From assembly GCF_001423695.1 (NCBI RefSeq), contig NZ_LMOZ01000002.1, positions 663,085 through 727,084 on the forward strand: a stretch of DNA of 64,000 nucleotides, in the 5' to 3' direction. Origin of the DNA: Leifsonia sp. Leaf336 (GTDB lineage Bacteria; Actinomycetota; Actinomycetes; Actinomycetales; Microbacteriaceae). Shown here piece after piece: positions 21,492 to 30,837 of the stretch. A program made the translations under genes and the position numbers. Each line of letters begins with the position of its first letter. The stretch's first letter is position 1. The notes beneath the pieces are model-generated. The model saw nothing but the letters and a program-made list of their open reading frames with translations. It ran no database searches and was not told the origin of the DNA.

Positions 21492-22186
21492 CCGACTCGC
21501 ACACCCGCATCGACGCAGACGGCCCGATCGTCGTCGCCGTCGACGGCCCCGCCGGCAGCGGCAAGTCGTCGGTCTCGAAGTCGGCGGCGCACCGGCTCGG
21601 CTGGTCGTACCTCGACACCGGAGCCGCCTACCGCGCGCTCAGCTGGTACGTCGTGCAGCGCAAGCTCGACCCCACCGACAGCGCGACGGTGATCGACTCG
21701 CTCCCCGACTTCGACTACCGCATCGGCACCGACCCCGACACGTACCACGTGTTCGTCGGCGACCACGATGTCACGCACGAGATCCGCGAGCCCGGGGTGA
21801 CCGCCGTCGTCAGCGCCATCGCGCGCGTCCCGGAGGTGCGGGAGTTCCTCACCGGCCTGTTCCGGTCGATCGTGGCCCGCACGCAGAAGCCGGGCATCGT
21901 GGTCGAGGGCCGTGACATCACGACCGTCGTCTGCCCGGATGCGCACGTGCGCATCCTGCTCACCGCGGACGAAGAGGTTAGAATAGCGAGGCGTTCCGCA
22001 GAACTCGCAGACCATTCCGCCGCTCACGTGGGCGAGGCGCTGCGCAGGCGTGACGCGGCCGACTCCCGGGTCGTGGACTTCATGAACGCCGCAGACGGCG
22101 TGACCACCGTCGACTCCACCGACCTCGACTTCGACCAGACCGTCGACGCGGTCATCGCGGTCGTACAGAAAGAGACCCATGTCTGA
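21488..22186 (+). CDS. cmk: Cytidylate kinase
   Basis: Phosphorylates CMP/dCMP. The 232 residues start with the P-loop [13 protein letters not shown], then LDTGAAYRA, and end with the RDAADSR LID-type segment and [11 protein letters not shown]. The longer upstream open frame is a shadow of tyrA; the ATG at 21488 overlaps the tyrA stop. The last 8 nt overlap der. Confidence 0.95.
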   Translation: MTDSHTRIDADGPIVVAVDGPAGSGKSSVSKSAAHRLGWSYLDTGAAYRALSWYVVQRKLDPTDSATVIDSLPDFDYRIGTDPDTYHVFVGDHDVTHEIREPGVTAVVSAIARVPEVREFLTGLFRSIVARTQKPGIVVEGRDITTVVCPDAHVRILLTADEEVRIARRSAELADHSAAHVGEALRRRDAADSRVVDFMNAADGVTTVDSTDLDFDQTVDAVIAVVQKETHV

Positions 22187-23684
22187 CATCGACAACGAGC
22201 CCACTGGGGCCGACGATCTCGTCGAGCGCCTCGCGGGCCTCGACGACACCCTCGCGGTGCAGCGCGCCGCCGCCCTCCGCAGTGGCCTGGAGGAGTACGA
22301 GCTCGACGAAACCGACCTCGACCTCCTCGGCACGGCCACCGAGAACCCGGACGAGATCCGCTATCTGCCCGCCCTGCCGGTCCTGGCCATCGTCGGCCGT
22401 CCGAACGTGGGCAAGTCGGCGCTCGTCAACCGCATCCTCGGCCGCCGCGAGGCCGTCGTGGAGGACACCCCTGGTGTCACGCGCGACCGCGTCTCGTACC
22501 AGGCCGAGTGGAACGGGCGCCGGTTCACCGTCGTCGACACCGGCGGCTGGGAGCCCGACGCCCGCGGCATCGACGCGTCGGTCGCCGCGCAGGCGGAGGT
22601 CGCGATCGATCTGGCCGACGCCGTGCTGTTCGTCGTCGACGCGACGGTGGGCGCGACCTCCACCGACGAGCACGTCGTGCGTCTGCTGCGCAAGACGGAC
22701 AAGCCGGTCTTCCTCGCCGCCAACAAGGTGGACGATGCGCGCCAGGAGCCGTACGCGACCGAGCTGTGGTCGCTGGGCCTCGGCGAGCCGTGGCCGGTCT
22801 CGGCGCTGCACGGCCGTGGCGTCGCCGATCTGCTCGACCAGCTCCTGAAGGCGCTGCCCGAGGTCTCGGCCGTCGCCAAGCAGGAGGTCGGCGGCCCGCG
22901 CCGGGTCGCGATCGTCGGCCGCCCGAACGTGGGCAAGTCGTCGCTGCTCAACAAGGCCGCGGGGGAGGAGCGGGTCGTCGTCAACGAGCTCGCCGGCACC
23001 ACGCGCGACCCCGTCGACGAGCAGGTCGAGCTGGGCGGCAAGGTGTGGCGCTTCGTCGACACCGCCGGCATCCGCCGACGCGTGCACCTGCAGCAGGGCG
23101 CCGACTTCTACGCGTCGCTGCGCACCTCCACCGCGCTCGAGAAGGCGGAGGTCGCGGTCGTCGTGCTCGACGTCTCCGAGCCGATCAGCGAGCAGGACGT
23201 GCGCATCATCGACCTGGTGCTCGAGTCTGGTCGCGCGCTCGTGCTCGCGTTCAACAAGTGGGACCTCCTCGACGACGAGCGCCGCCGCTACCTGGAGCGC
23301 GAGATCGAGCAGGATCTCGCCCACGTGTCGTGGGCGCCGCGCGTCAACATCTCCGCCCGCACCGGGCGGCACCTCGAGAAGCTGGTGCCCGCGCTGGAGC
23401 TGGCGCTCGAGTCGTGGGACACCCGCATCCCGACCGGCAAGTTCAACGCGTTCCTCGCCGAGCTCACCGCGGCCCACCCGCACCCGGTTCGTGGAGGCAA
23501 GCAGCCGCGCATCCTGTTCGGCACCCAGGCGTCGAGCCGGCCGCCGACATTCGTCGTGTTCACCACGGGTTTCCTCGACCCCGGCTACCGGCGTTACATC
23601 ATCCGCCGCCTCCGCGAGGTCTACGGCTTCGAGGGCACCCCGATCGTGCTGAACATGCGGGTGCGCGAGAAGCGCAAGCGTTAA
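22179..23684 (+). CDS. der: Ribosome-associated GTPase Der (EngA)
   Basis: 50S subunit assembly GTPase with two tandem G domains. The first GRPNVGKS P-loop is near residue 71 and the second near 248; each has its own DT(A/G)G switch II and NK(V/W)D motif. A C-terminal KH-like domain (about 415-501) completes the protein. An acidic N-terminal extension of about 65 residues is typical of actinobacterial Der. It is last in the xerD-to-der run and is followed by a hairpin. Confidence 0.96.
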   Translation: MSDIDNEPTGADDLVERLAGLDDTLAVQRAAALRSGLEEYELDETDLDLLGTATENPDEIRYLPALPVLAIVGRPNVGKSALVNRILGRREAVVEDTPGVTRDRVSYQAEWNGRRFTVVDTGGWEPDARGIDASVAAQAEVAIDLADAVLFVVDATVGATSTDEHVVRLLRKTDKPVFLAANKVDDARQEPYATELWSLGLGEPWPVSALHGRGVADLLDQLLKALPEVSAVAKQEVGGPRRVAIVGRPNVGKSSLLNKAAGEERVVVNELAGTTRDPVDEQVELGGKVWRFVDTAGIRRRVHLQQGADFYASLRTSTALEKAEVAVVVLDVSEPISEQDVRIIDLVLESGRALVLAFNKWDLLDDERRRYLEREIEQDLAHVSWAPRVNISARTGRHLEKLVPALELALESWDTRIPTGKFNAFLAELTAAHPHPVRGGKQPRILFGTQASSRPPTFVVFTTGFLDPGYRRYIIRRLREVYGFEGTPIVLNMRVREKRKR

Positions 23685-23698
23685 CCCGCCTGCCGTGC

Positions 23699-23729
23699 CG
23701 GTCGGCTCGTCAAATCGACGCGCCGACCG
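23699..23729 (+). terminator. Hairpin after der
   Basis: CGGTCGGC at 23699-23706 pairs with GCCGACCG at 23722-23729, with a further short inner pairing. It begins 15 nt past the der stop and probably ends the long operon before the glycosyltransferase promoter region. Confidence 0.6.
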
Positions 23730-23744
23730 CAATGGTGAACAGAT

Positions 23745-23890
23745 GGGTACACGTCACCCCCAGTGAGGGGGCGACCATATTGGGGGTATTTGTACCCCGG
23801 CTTGTCCTCACTAATGTGGACAATCGACGGAGCTACCCGACCGCGCTACCCGAAGGCGCGGGCTCTGTCCAATAGAGGACGCATACCCGA
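23745..23890 (+). promoter_or_regulatory. Symmetry-rich control region of the GT2/GH18 operon
   Basis: The gene-free stretch before 23893 holds several dyads: CCCCC-AGTG-AGGGGG around 23757-23771, GGGGGT-N5-TACCCC around 23782-23798, and TTGTCC-N10-GGACAA at 23802-23823. There are also three direct TACCCGA copies at 23834, 23847 and 23884. This density suggests a tightly regulated promoter. No regulator gene is adjacent. Confidence 0.5.
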
Positions 23891-23892
23891 CC

Positions 23893-26235
23893 ATGAGTTC
23901 TACAAGTACATATTCGCCTGCCCGGAAACGGCAGTGGGGCTCCGAGCGCCGCACCGAACCGCTTCCGACCGTCCACCCGAAGCCCTCCGATCGCACGATC
24001 ACCTGGAGCCGTGTCGCCATCGTCGCGACCATCGTGTTCTGGGCCATCTACGTCGTGACGACGGTCATCCGTCAGTTCCTCGTGCTCGGCACGCAGGACT
24101 TCCGGTTCACGATGGAGGCCATCGGCTACACCGTCGTCGTCACCTTCCTCACGTTCTCCGCGCTGATGTACCTCGTCGCCCGTCAGGGCGCGCTGCAGCG
24201 GTTCCAGAAGCACGTGCGCGTTCCCCGCGCCGAGCTTGACCGCCACTTCGCGCAGAACCAGCCCTCCATCACCGTGCTCGTGCCCTCCTATGCGGAGGAG
24301 CCCGAGGTCGTGCGGATGACGCTGCTCTCCGCCGCCCTGCAGGAGTTCCCTTCCATGCGGGTCGTGCTGCTGGTCGACGACAACCCGAACCCGACCGACC
24401 CGGCCGTCGCCGAGAAGCTCGACGCCACCCGCGACCTCGCCGACAGCATCACCGGTCAGCTCGCGGAGCCGCGCTTCCGCTTCTCCGACGCCTTGATGCG
24501 GCACGAGCTCGGCGACGAGCGCGCCTTCGTCTCCGACGAGACCGCCCTCGAGCTGGCCGAGCACTACCGCTGGGCCGCCGAGTGGCTGTACGCCCAGGCC
24601 GACGCGCACGGCATCGACGACCACGTCGACGTCTTCTTCGCCGACCAGGTGCTCCGCGCCCTCGGCGACGAGCTGGCGCTGACGGCGGAGGCCGTGAAGG
24701 CCGCCGTCGCGGAGGGCGCCGAGCTGTCCTCCGAGCGGGTCGCCCAGCTGTACCGCCGTCTGGCGTGGACGTTCGACGCCGAGCTGATGGTGTTCGAGCG
24801 CAAGAAGTGGGCCTCCCTGTCGCACGAGGCCAACAAGGCGATGAACCTGAACGCGTACATCGGCCTGATGGGCGGCACCTACCGCGTCGAGCAGACGCCG
24901 GACGGCCCCATCCTGAACCCGGTGCCCGCCGGCTCGCGCAAGCCCGGCGACATCGAGATCCCTGACAGCGACTTCCTGCTGACGCTGGACGCCGACTCCA
25001 TCCTGCTGCGCGAGTACTGCCTGCGGCTGACTTACTTCTTGCAGCAGCCGGACAACGCGCGCGTCGCCGTCACGCAGACGCCGTACTCCTCATTCCGTGG
25101 TGCGGGCACCCGCATCGAGCGCCTCGCCGGGGCGACGACCGACATCCAGCACATCCTCCACCAGGGCAAGAGCTACTACGGCGCGACGTTCTGGGTGGGC
25201 GCGAACGCGGTGATCCGCAAGCGCGCGCTGGAGGACATCGTCGAGACCGAATGGGTCGGCGGCTTCGAGGTGCGCCGGTACATCCAGGACCGCACCGTCA
25301 TCGAGGACACCGAGTCGAGCATCGACCTCGGCACCCACGGCTGGACGCTCGTCAACTACCCGGAGCGCCTCAGCTACTCCGCCACCCCGCCGGACTTCGG
25401 CTCGCTGATCGTTCAGCGCCGCCGCTGGGCGAACGGCGGTCTGCTGATCCTCCCGAAGCTGTGGAAGCAGGTTCGCGAGCGCAAGCGCCGCGGTGAGAAC
25501 GTGTCGCGCATCGAGCTGCTGCTGCGCGTGAACTACATGGCCTCCATCTGCTGGGCGAGCTTCGGACTCGTGTTCCTGCTGGCGTACCCGTACGACGGGC
25601 GGCTGCTGAGCCCGATGGTCCTCCTGGCCGCGCTGCCGTACTTCATCAGCCAGGCCAGCGACCTCCGCTACGCCGGCTACAAGGGCACGGACATCTTCCG
25701 GATCTACGGCTTCAACCTGATCCTGCTCCCGGTGAACCTGGCCGGCGTGCTCAAGTCGATCCAGCAGTCGCTGACCGGCAAGAAGATCCCGTTCGCCCGC
25801 ACGCCGAAGGTCAAGAACCGCACCGCGTCGCCGCTGCTGTACGTGATCGCGCCGATGGCGATCATCGCCTTCTCGCTGTTCACGCTGTGGCGCGACTGGA
25901 ATGCACACAACTGGGGCAACGCCGCGTTCGCCGCGTTCAACGCCACCCTCGCGATCTGGTCGCTCGTCGCCTACATCGGCATCTGGAACTCGATCGTCGA
26001 CATCTGGCTCGGTCTGACCAAGCCGCTGTACGTCGACAAGAAGCGCAAGCGCTCGGCCCCGGCTTCCGCTCCGGTGACCGAGTCGATCGACTGGCGCTCG
26101 GTGCTATACCACGGCCACGCCGGCGGGGAGGTGCCGCACCTGGAGCGCACCGCGCTGCGGGACGGCGCCGTCGTTGCCTCCGACGCCCCGGTCTCCGACG
26201 CTCCGGTCTCCGACGGCCAGAGACAGGCCGCCTGA
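23893..26235 (+). CDS. Membrane GT2 glycosyltransferase, polysaccharide-synthase-like
   Basis: A processive-type family 2 glycosyltransferase of 780 residues. Two N-terminal membrane helices (about 38-65 and 75-98) precede VLVPSYAEE near 130, VDDNPNP near 160, the DxD-type LTLDADS near 364, the catalytic-base region VIEDTES near 470, and QRRRW near 508. The first Asp motif and DxD are about 200 residues apart, more than in simple synthases, so there is an inserted helical region. Four or more C-terminal helices follow. The stop overlaps the GH18 gene. Substrate unknown; a beta-linked hexose or GlcNAc polymer is the likely class. Confidence 0.85.
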   Translation: MSSTSTYSPARKRQWGSERRTEPLPTVHPKPSDRTITWSRVAIVATIVFWAIYVVTTVIRQFLVLGTQDFRFTMEAIGYTVVVTFLTFSALMYLVARQGALQRFQKHVRVPRAELDRHFAQNQPSITVLVPSYAEEPEVVRMTLLSAALQEFPSMRVVLLVDDNPNPTDPAVAEKLDATRDLADSITGQLAEPRFRFSDALMRHELGDERAFVSDETALELAEHYRWAAEWLYAQADAHGIDDHVDVFFADQVLRALGDELALTAEAVKAAVAEGAELSSERVAQLYRRLAWTFDAELMVFERKKWASLSHEANKAMNLNAYIGLMGGTYRVEQTPDGPILNPVPAGSRKPGDIEIPDSDFLLTLDADSILLREYCLRLTYFLQQPDNARVAVTQTPYSSFRGAGTRIERLAGATTDIQHILHQGKSYYGATFWVGANAVIRKRALEDIVETEWVGGFEVRRYIQDRTVIEDTESSIDLGTHGWTLVNYPERLSYSATPPDFGSLIVQRRRWANGGLLILPKLWKQVRERKRRGENVSRIELLLRVNYMASICWASFGLVFLLAYPYDGRLLSPMVLLAALPYFISQASDLRYAGYKGTDIFRIYGFNLILLPVNLAGVLKSIQQSLTGKKIPFARTPKVKNRTASPLLYVIAPMAIIAFSLFTLWRDWNAHNWGNAAFAAFNATLAIWSLVAYIGIWNSIVDIWLGLTKPLYVDKKRKRSAPASAPVTESIDWRSVLYHGHAGGEVPHLERTALRDGAVVASDAPVSDAPVSDGQRQAA

Positions 26236-27875
26236 TGGCTCGCTCGGACAAGAAGGCGGCCAAGAAGGCCGCCGCCGCCGAAGCCGCCGCCGCTCAGACC
26301 GACCGGCTGCAGGCTCCCGAGTCGGACTCCGGCCGCCGGCTCTCGCCGTTGCGTGTCATCGGTGCCGCCCTGGTCGCGATCGTCGTCGTCTCCGGCGGTG
26401 TCGTCGGCTTCCAGTGGTGGAGCGCACGCGCCTCGGTCGACCTGAAGCCGTGGTTCGCCTCCTTCGTGGATGTGACCGCGACCCCGAAGTACGCGTTCGA
26501 GAACCTCGGGTCGACCTCCACCAAGGACGCCGTGCTGTCGTTCATCGTCTCCAGTCCGTCGGACGCCTGCACGCCTTCGTGGGGCGGTGCCTACACGATG
26601 GACCAGGCGCGCGGCTCGCTCGATCTGGACCGCCGGATCGCCCGGCTGCAGCAGCAGGGCGGCGACGTCGCGGTGTCGTTCGGCGGCCAGGCGAACGAAG
26701 AGCTCGCCCTCGGCTGCACGGATGACGCCGCGCTGAAGAAGGCCTACGCCTCGGTCGTCGAGCGCTACAAGGTCGGCACCATCGACCTCGACCTGGAGGG
26801 CGACGGCCTGGTGAACGCCGACGCCGCCTCCCGCCGGGCCACCGTCATCGCCGAACTGCAGAAGGAGCGCCGTGCGGCGGGCAAGAGCCTCGCCGTCTGG
26901 CTGACCCTGCCGGTGGCGCCGACCGGTATGACCACCGACGGCACCAATGCCATCGAGGCGATGCTGAAGGCCAAGGTGGATATCGCCGGCGTCAATCTGA
27001 TGACCATGGACTACGGGCAGGCCAAGGACGCCAAGAAGTCGATGGCCGCCACCGCGGAGGCCGCCCTGACGGCCGCGCAACGCCAACTCGGCGTGCTCTA
27101 CAACCGCGCCGGCATCCACCAGTCCGACCCGAGCCTGTGGGCGAAGATCGGCGCCACCCCGATGATCGGCCAGAACGACGACCAGGACCAGATCTTCGGC
27201 CTCGCCGACGCCAAGGCCCTGAACGCTTGGGCCGTCTCCACCGGCCTCGGCCGGATGTCGATGTGGTCGGCGAACCGCGACAAGACCTGCGGATCCAACT
27301 ATGTGGACCTGACCGTCGTCTCCGACGCCTGCAGCGGTGTGAACCAGGGCAAGCAGACCTTCGCCGGTCTCCTGTCGAAGGGCTTCGACGGCCGCATCGC
27401 GCTGGGGGAGGGCGCCGTGACCACCGCGGAGCCGACCTCCGCCGCCACCACCGACGACCCCGCGCACTCGCCGTACCCGATCTGGACCGCCACCAACTCG
27501 TACCTCAAGGGCACCAAGGTCACCTGGCACCACAACGTGTACCAGGCCAAGTGGTGGACCAAGGGCGACGTGCCGGACAACCCCGTGCTCAACCAGTGGG
27601 AGACCCCCTGGGAGCTGGTGGGCCCCGTGATGCCCGGCGAGACGCCGATCCCGCAGCCGACCCTCCCCGCAGGCACCTACCCGAACTGGGCAGGCACTGC
27701 CGCTTATGACAAGGGCGCGCGCGTGCTCTTCGACGGCGTGCCGTTCGAGGCCAAGTGGTGGACGCAGGGCGACAGCCCGGAGGCCGCCAGCTCCAACCCC
27801 GACTCGTCCCCCTGGGCCCCGCTCACCCAGGACGAGATCGACACCATTCTGGGCGGTGACACCGCCCAGAAGTGA
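26235..27875 (+). CDS. Membrane-anchored GH18 chitinase-like protein with two chitin-binding modules
   Basis: The 546 residues have a Lys/Ala-rich cytoplasmic N-terminus, one membrane helix (about 37-60), a GH18-like barrel with the catalytic DLDLE motif at about 184-188, and two C-terminal CBM5/12-like modules near 413-450 and 481-515 (YPIW..., YPNW..., each with AKWWT and GD). The ATG overlaps the glycosyltransferase stop, so synthesis and trimming or binding of one extracellular polymer is a fair inference. It may be a true chitinase or a polymer-processing GH18. Confidence 0.87.
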   Translation: MARSDKKAAKKAAAAEAAAAQTDRLQAPESDSGRRLSPLRVIGAALVAIVVVSGGVVGFQWWSARASVDLKPWFASFVDVTATPKYAFENLGSTSTKDAVLSFIVSSPSDACTPSWGGAYTMDQARGSLDLDRRIARLQQQGGDVAVSFGGQANEELALGCTDDAALKKAYASVVERYKVGTIDLDLEGDGLVNADAASRRATVIAELQKERRAAGKSLAVWLTLPVAPTGMTTDGTNAIEAMLKAKVDIAGVNLMTMDYGQAKDAKKSMAATAEAALTAAQRQLGVLYNRAGIHQSDPSLWAKIGATPMIGQNDDQDQIFGLADAKALNAWAVSTGLGRMSMWSANRDKTCGSNYVDLTVVSDACSGVNQGKQTFAGLLSKGFDGRIALGEGAVTTAEPTSAATTDDPAHSPYPIWTATNSYLKGTKVTWHHNVYQAKWWTKGDVPDNPVLNQWETPWELVGPVMPGETPIPQPTLPAGTYPNWAGTAAYDKGARVLFDGVPFEAKWWTQGDSPEAASSNPDSSPWAPLTQDEIDTILGGDTAQK

Positions 27876-27877
27876 CT

Positions 27878-27916
27878 CGGCGGCGGGATGCAGCCTCCCC
27901 GCGCATCCCGTCGCCG
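27878..27916 (+). terminator. Hairpin after GH18 gene
   Basis: A 14-nt arm at 27878-27891 pairs with 27903-27916 with one G-U type mismatch and an 11-nt loop, starting 3 nt after the stop codon. Confidence 0.65.
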
Positions 27917-28111
27917 ACCCACTCGGACCAACCGCTGCGGGGCGGGACGTCCGTGGCGCGTGCGCACCACCGCTCGTCGGGAGGGATGTGCGCGGCGCCG
28001 GTGCTGGCGGGGCCAACAGTGGCTTTCGGGTTGGTCACGACCGGCCTCGCCAGCACGCTAAGATAGACGAGTTGTCTCATTTGGCGCCCCCCGGCCTGGG
28101 TGGGACAGCAA

Positions 28112-28188
<77 letters not shown>

Positions 28189-28192
28189 ACAA

Positions 28193-28234
28193 AAAGCCCC
28201 GGAATTACGCGGATCTCGCGTGTTCCGGGGCTTT
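28193..28234. terminator. Terminator between tRNA-Pro and integrase
   Basis: AAAGCCCCGGAA at 28193-28204 pairs perfectly with 28223-28234; a T-run follows on the plus strand and A-run precedes it, so it can stop both the tRNA and the convergent integrase transcript. It is supplied by the element, replacing the chromosomal tRNA terminator now at 46467. Confidence 0.85.
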
Positions 28235-28248
28235 CCTTTTTGTCGCGG

Positions 28249-29493
28249 TTAGGCCTTCAATTCGGGCTGTGTGTGCAGTGTGTGTGCATCGCCGGATTTG
28301 CGGGGGATCATTGCCGCTGCTCGTTCGGATGCGTCGAGAGCTGCGGACCCGATCAGGTGAGAGTAGATGTCGGCCGTCACACTCACCGACGAGTGTCCGA
28401 GCATCTTCGACACGACTGCGATGTCAGCTCCGCCCGACAGCAGCAGGGAGGCGTTCTCGTGCCTCTGGCCGTGGAACGTCATCCTGGGCAGTCCTGCCGA
28501 AGCCCTGATCTTGTCGAACAGACGCGTGGCGTACTGCGGCTTCAGCGGCTGCCCGTCCTCGTAGGTGAACACGTAACCGGTGTCAGTCCACACCTCTTTG
28601 AAAGCTTCCGCCTCCTCTTGCTGTCGAAGCTTCCACGCCACCAGGGCACCCACTACAGCGTCAGACATGCTGAGTACCCGATTGTCGCCCGCATCCGTTT
28701 TGGCGGTGCCCTCAACGATGGTCCGGCCAGCCTGCGTGCGGTTGTTGCGGACCGTGATGGTGCGGCGCGTCAGGTCTACGTCGTCCCATCGAAGCCCGAT
28801 CGCCTCGCCCCGACGAAGGCCGGTCAGGATTGCGAGTTCGAAGAGCGCACCGAGGCGATGCTGGGAGGCGGCGTCGAGGAAGGTACCCACCTGTTCGGGC
28901 TGCCACGGCTGGAACTTCTTCTTGGGCACCACTGGCAGTTTGATGCCTACTCCGGGGTTGTGGTCGATCAGATCGTCATGCCAGGCGGCCTTCAGCGACC
29001 CCTGAACCACTGCGGCGATGCGGCGTACGGTCGTCGCCCCTCGGCCTGCTTCGGTCAGGTCTGACACGAAGTCGTTGATGTGGAACCGTCGAATGTCGGT
29101 GAGCTTCATGCGTCCCAACGAGCTGGGCTGAATGTCGTCTCTGATGTACCTGGCGTAGTTGTCCGCCGTGGTGGGTTTGAGGCCTCTACCGGTCGTCTGA
29201 CGGCGCTGGAACCACTTGTCCAGGTACTCCGCGTAGGTCTGCTTTGTGGGCGCCACGTAGGTTCCGGAGTCGACCTTGCTTGCGGCAGCGTTCCGCGCCT
29301 TTTGGGCGGCTTGTTTGGTGGCGAAGCCTGCGCGCCTTACCTGGCGTCGTCGACCGGTCTTGGGGTCGATGCCGGCAGCCAGGTAGAACGCCCAGGTTCC
29401 GTGTTTGGGGTCGGTGGCGAGCTTCGGGCATGTGGTCCCGTACTGTCGGCCCGCGTCGTCGCGGCAACCGCAACGGCGATAGATATCAGCCAT
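28249..29493 (-). CDS. int: Phage-type tyrosine integrase
   Basis: Catalyses integration and excision at the tRNA-Pro site. The 414 residues have an N-terminal arm-binding region with Cys 8, 10 and 22, a SAM-like core-binding domain (about 85-175), and a catalytic domain with Arg227 (TGLRRGE), His341-x-x-Arg344 (HGQRHE), His367 (LGHSS) and Tyr377 (ADIYSHL). ATG 29493 is chosen because GAAAGGAA precedes it; the longer frame runs into the upstream HTH gene. The C-terminal codons overlap candidate arm-type sites at 28269-28287. Confidence 0.96.
   Translation of the reverse strand: MADIYRRCGCRDDAGRQYGTTCPKLATDPKHGTWAFYLAAGIDPKTGRRRQVRRAGFATKQAAQKARNAAASKVDSGTYVAPTKQTYAEYLDKWFQRRQTTGRGLKPTTADNYARYIRDDIQPSSLGRMKLTDIRRFHINDFVSDLTEAGRGATTVRRIAAVVQGSLKAAWHDDLIDHNPGVGIKLPVVPKKKFQPWQPEQVGTFLDAASQHRLGALFELAILTGLRRGEAIGLRWDDVDLTRRTITVRNNRTQAGRTIVEGTAKTDAGDNRVLSMSDAVVGALVAWKLRQQEEAEAFKEVWTDTGYVFTYEDGQPLKPQYATRLFDKIRASAGLPRMTFHGQRHENASLLLSGGADIAVVSKMLGHSSVSVTADIYSHLIGSAALDASERAAAMIPRKSGDAHTLHTQPELKA
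28269..28287 (+). promoter_or_regulatory. Candidate left arm-type integrase sites
   Basis: Two direct copies of GTGTGTGC (28269-28276 and 28280-28287), 11 bp apart, lie about 83-100 bp from the attL core, within the integrase 3' end. The same octamer is paired near attR at 46285 and 46297. The matched pairs near both att cores fit arm-type sites. Confidence 0.55.
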
Positions 29494-29740
29494 TGGTGTT
29501 CCTTTCGGGGTTGGTCCAACTCCAGGAGTCGTTCCAGTCGTGAAGCGTGTAGAAGCGCTCAACGGGAATTTCGAAAATGGCGGCGATCGACCAAAGCTCT
29601 TCGGCGGATACCTTGCGCTTGTGGTTCCAGATCGGGTGCACGGCGTTGTAGCTGATACCGAGCATCGTGGCGAGGTCGCGTCGTGTGACTTCTCGCGTGC
29701 AGCAGAGGATGCGGATGTTCTCGCAGACGATTTCACGCAT
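29486..29740 (-). CDS. Small XRE-type helix-turn-helix regulator
   Basis: An 84-residue protein beginning MREIVCENIRIL with an HTH (TRRDLATMLGISYNAVHPIW, about residues 18-37). It overlaps the integrase start by 8 nt, so it may be co-expressed with and control int. No Shine-Dalgarno is visible before ATG 29740; instead a 12-bp-stem hairpin ends 5 nt upstream. Confidence 0.75.
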   Translation of the reverse strand: MREIVCENIRILCCTREVTRRDLATMLGISYNAVHPIWNHKRKVSAEELWSIAAIFEIPVERFYTLHDWNDSWSWTNPERNTNG

Positions 29741-29745
29741 TGAGG

Positions 29746-29775
29746 GCGTGGGGGTTCGGAACTGAACCCCCACGC
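29746..29775 (-). promoter_or_regulatory. 12-bp-stem hairpin at the start of the HTH/int unit
   Basis: GCGTGGGGGTTC at 29746-29757 pairs perfectly with 29764-29775 around a 6-nt loop. On the minus strand it sits directly before ATG 29740, where a ribosome-binding site would be. It could be an operator, an attenuator or a translation block. Confidence 0.6.
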
Positions 29776-29828
29776 TTGGAGCGACCGTCGCGGTGTGGAG
29801 CAGGCGCGGGGTCGAGGGCATCATTGGC

Positions 29829-30032
29829 TTACTCGGCCGGAAGCACCTGGAGGGTGCGGAGAACCAGCTTGGAAGGCTCGAGGTGCAGCTTCTTGGCCGC
29901 CCAGTACACGTCGCCCAACGTGTCCTCGCGGGTGAAGGTGCGTGCCGCCTTCTGGTAGCGTGCGGCGGTCGGAAGGTCAGTGAGAGCACGGATGCCGTCG
30001 TTGGCCCGGGCGGTAGCCTTGTTGGTGTTCAT
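29829..30032 (-). CDS. Small phage protein of unknown function
   Basis: A 67-residue basic, helical protein (NTNKATARANDGIRALTDLP...). GAAAGGAA precedes the ATG, the same site type as used by int, so it is likely translated. It lies upstream of the HTH and int on the same strand. No domain recognised. Confidence 0.65.
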   Translation of the reverse strand: MNTNKATARANDGIRALTDLPTAARYQKAARTFTREDTLGDVYWAAKKLHLEPSKLVLRTLQVLPAE

Positions 30033-30066
30033 GATGCGTTCCTTTCATGTTGTGCATCGTGGGCTG

Positions 30067-30105
30067 CCCTCGTGCCTGTTCCAGCAGGCGCGAGGGCCTT
30101 TTTTT
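30067..30105. terminator. Intrinsic terminator with T7 run
   Basis: CCCTCGTGCCTG at 30067-30078 pairs with 30085-30096 (one G-T) and is followed by seven T on the plus strand. It separates the genes at 29829 and 30115 on the minus strand; the T-run favours plus-strand reading, so it may protect the int unit from antisense transcription. Confidence 0.75.
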
Positions 30106-30114
30106 ATCCGCGGA

Positions 30115-30810
30115 TCAGTCGTCCGTGGAAGTTGTTGTTTCGCCGCCCCTAGAGCCGTCAGCCGGCCCGAGGTGGCCGCGCTTGCGGGATTCACCGACCC
30201 AGCGAGCAGCGGTCGAGTAGGGCTTCTGGTAGTGGCGGGCGACAGCTTGTGTTGGATTCTCGCCAGCCTCCCAAGCGGTTCGGTAAATCCCCGCAATTTC
30301 TTCGCTGAACACGTCCGACATTCGTCGGCGAGACTGGCTGCCAGACTGCGAAGGGTGGCGCTCTTTCGCGTACTCCTTTGATACCTCCTCTCGGCCGACC
30401 TCCTCTTGGTCCAGGTCAAAGATCGCGCCTAAGAAATCGCGCTTGTCGTCGGCGGAAACACGGTCCTTTGAGAACGCAAGGCCAAGAATGCCCTGCTGCT
30501 TCCACCAGGCGAGGGGTCGAACAGAGCTAATCCTGTCGATCGCGTCGTCAGTGTCCATGGCTGACGAAAGGACAGCAGCCAAGTGGATGTCGTTCGAATT
30601 GGTGTCAGCCAGGAACATGACCAGGCAAGCAAAGTCATCAGCGGTCGAAGTCACGTACGTCTCGAAGCGCTTGGGATACGTTGCGGCCCCTACTTGGACG
30701 TCGATCACATCCGTCTTGTCTCCCGGGACGACCGTCCATCCGCGGGATACGAACGTGAGGTAGTCGTCCGGATCTCCGAAGTCGTATGCGAAGTCAAGAG
30801 GCTTTGCCAT
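30115..30810 (-). CDS. Phage protein with C-terminal HTH-like segment
   Basis: A 231-residue protein not recognised as a named family. The N-terminal 120 residues are mixed alpha/beta and acidic. A middle segment rich in Glu, Lys, Ser and Arg precedes a C-terminal stretch (AVARHYQKPYSTAARWVGESRKRGHLGP, about 190-217) that resembles an HTH seen at the end of many actinobacterial mobile-element proteins. It is divergent from the XRE gene at 30931. Confidence 0.65.
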   Translation of the reverse strand: MAKPLDFAYDFGDPDDYLTFVSRGWTVVPGDKTDVIDVQVGAATYPKRFETYVTSTADDFACLVMFLADTNSNDIHLAAVLSSAMDTDDAIDRISSVRPLAWWKQQGILGLAFSKDRVSADDKRDFLGAIFDLDQEEVGREEVSKEYAKERHPSQSGSQSRRRMSDVFSEEIAGIYRTAWEAGENPTQAVARHYQKPYSTAARWVGESRKRGHLGPADGSRGGETTTSTDD

Positions 30811-30837
30811 GCGCCCATGCTCTCACATGACGCGCTA

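Noticed and set aside
25971..28016. Minus-strand frame of about 680 codons
   Set aside because: Antisense to the GT2 and GH18 genes, with the low-complexity composition of shadow frames.
28269..28287. GT-rich stretch considered as a simple dinucleotide microsatellite
   Set aside because: It is two spaced GTGTGTGC units with a matching pair at the other end of the element, so it was kept as candidate arm sites rather than slippage.
29486..29989. 167-codon extension of the int-proximal HTH gene
   Set aside because: The added 83 residues are Arg/Pro/Ser/Thr-rich, cross a perfect hairpin and lack a family match; the HTH domain starts at ATG 29740.
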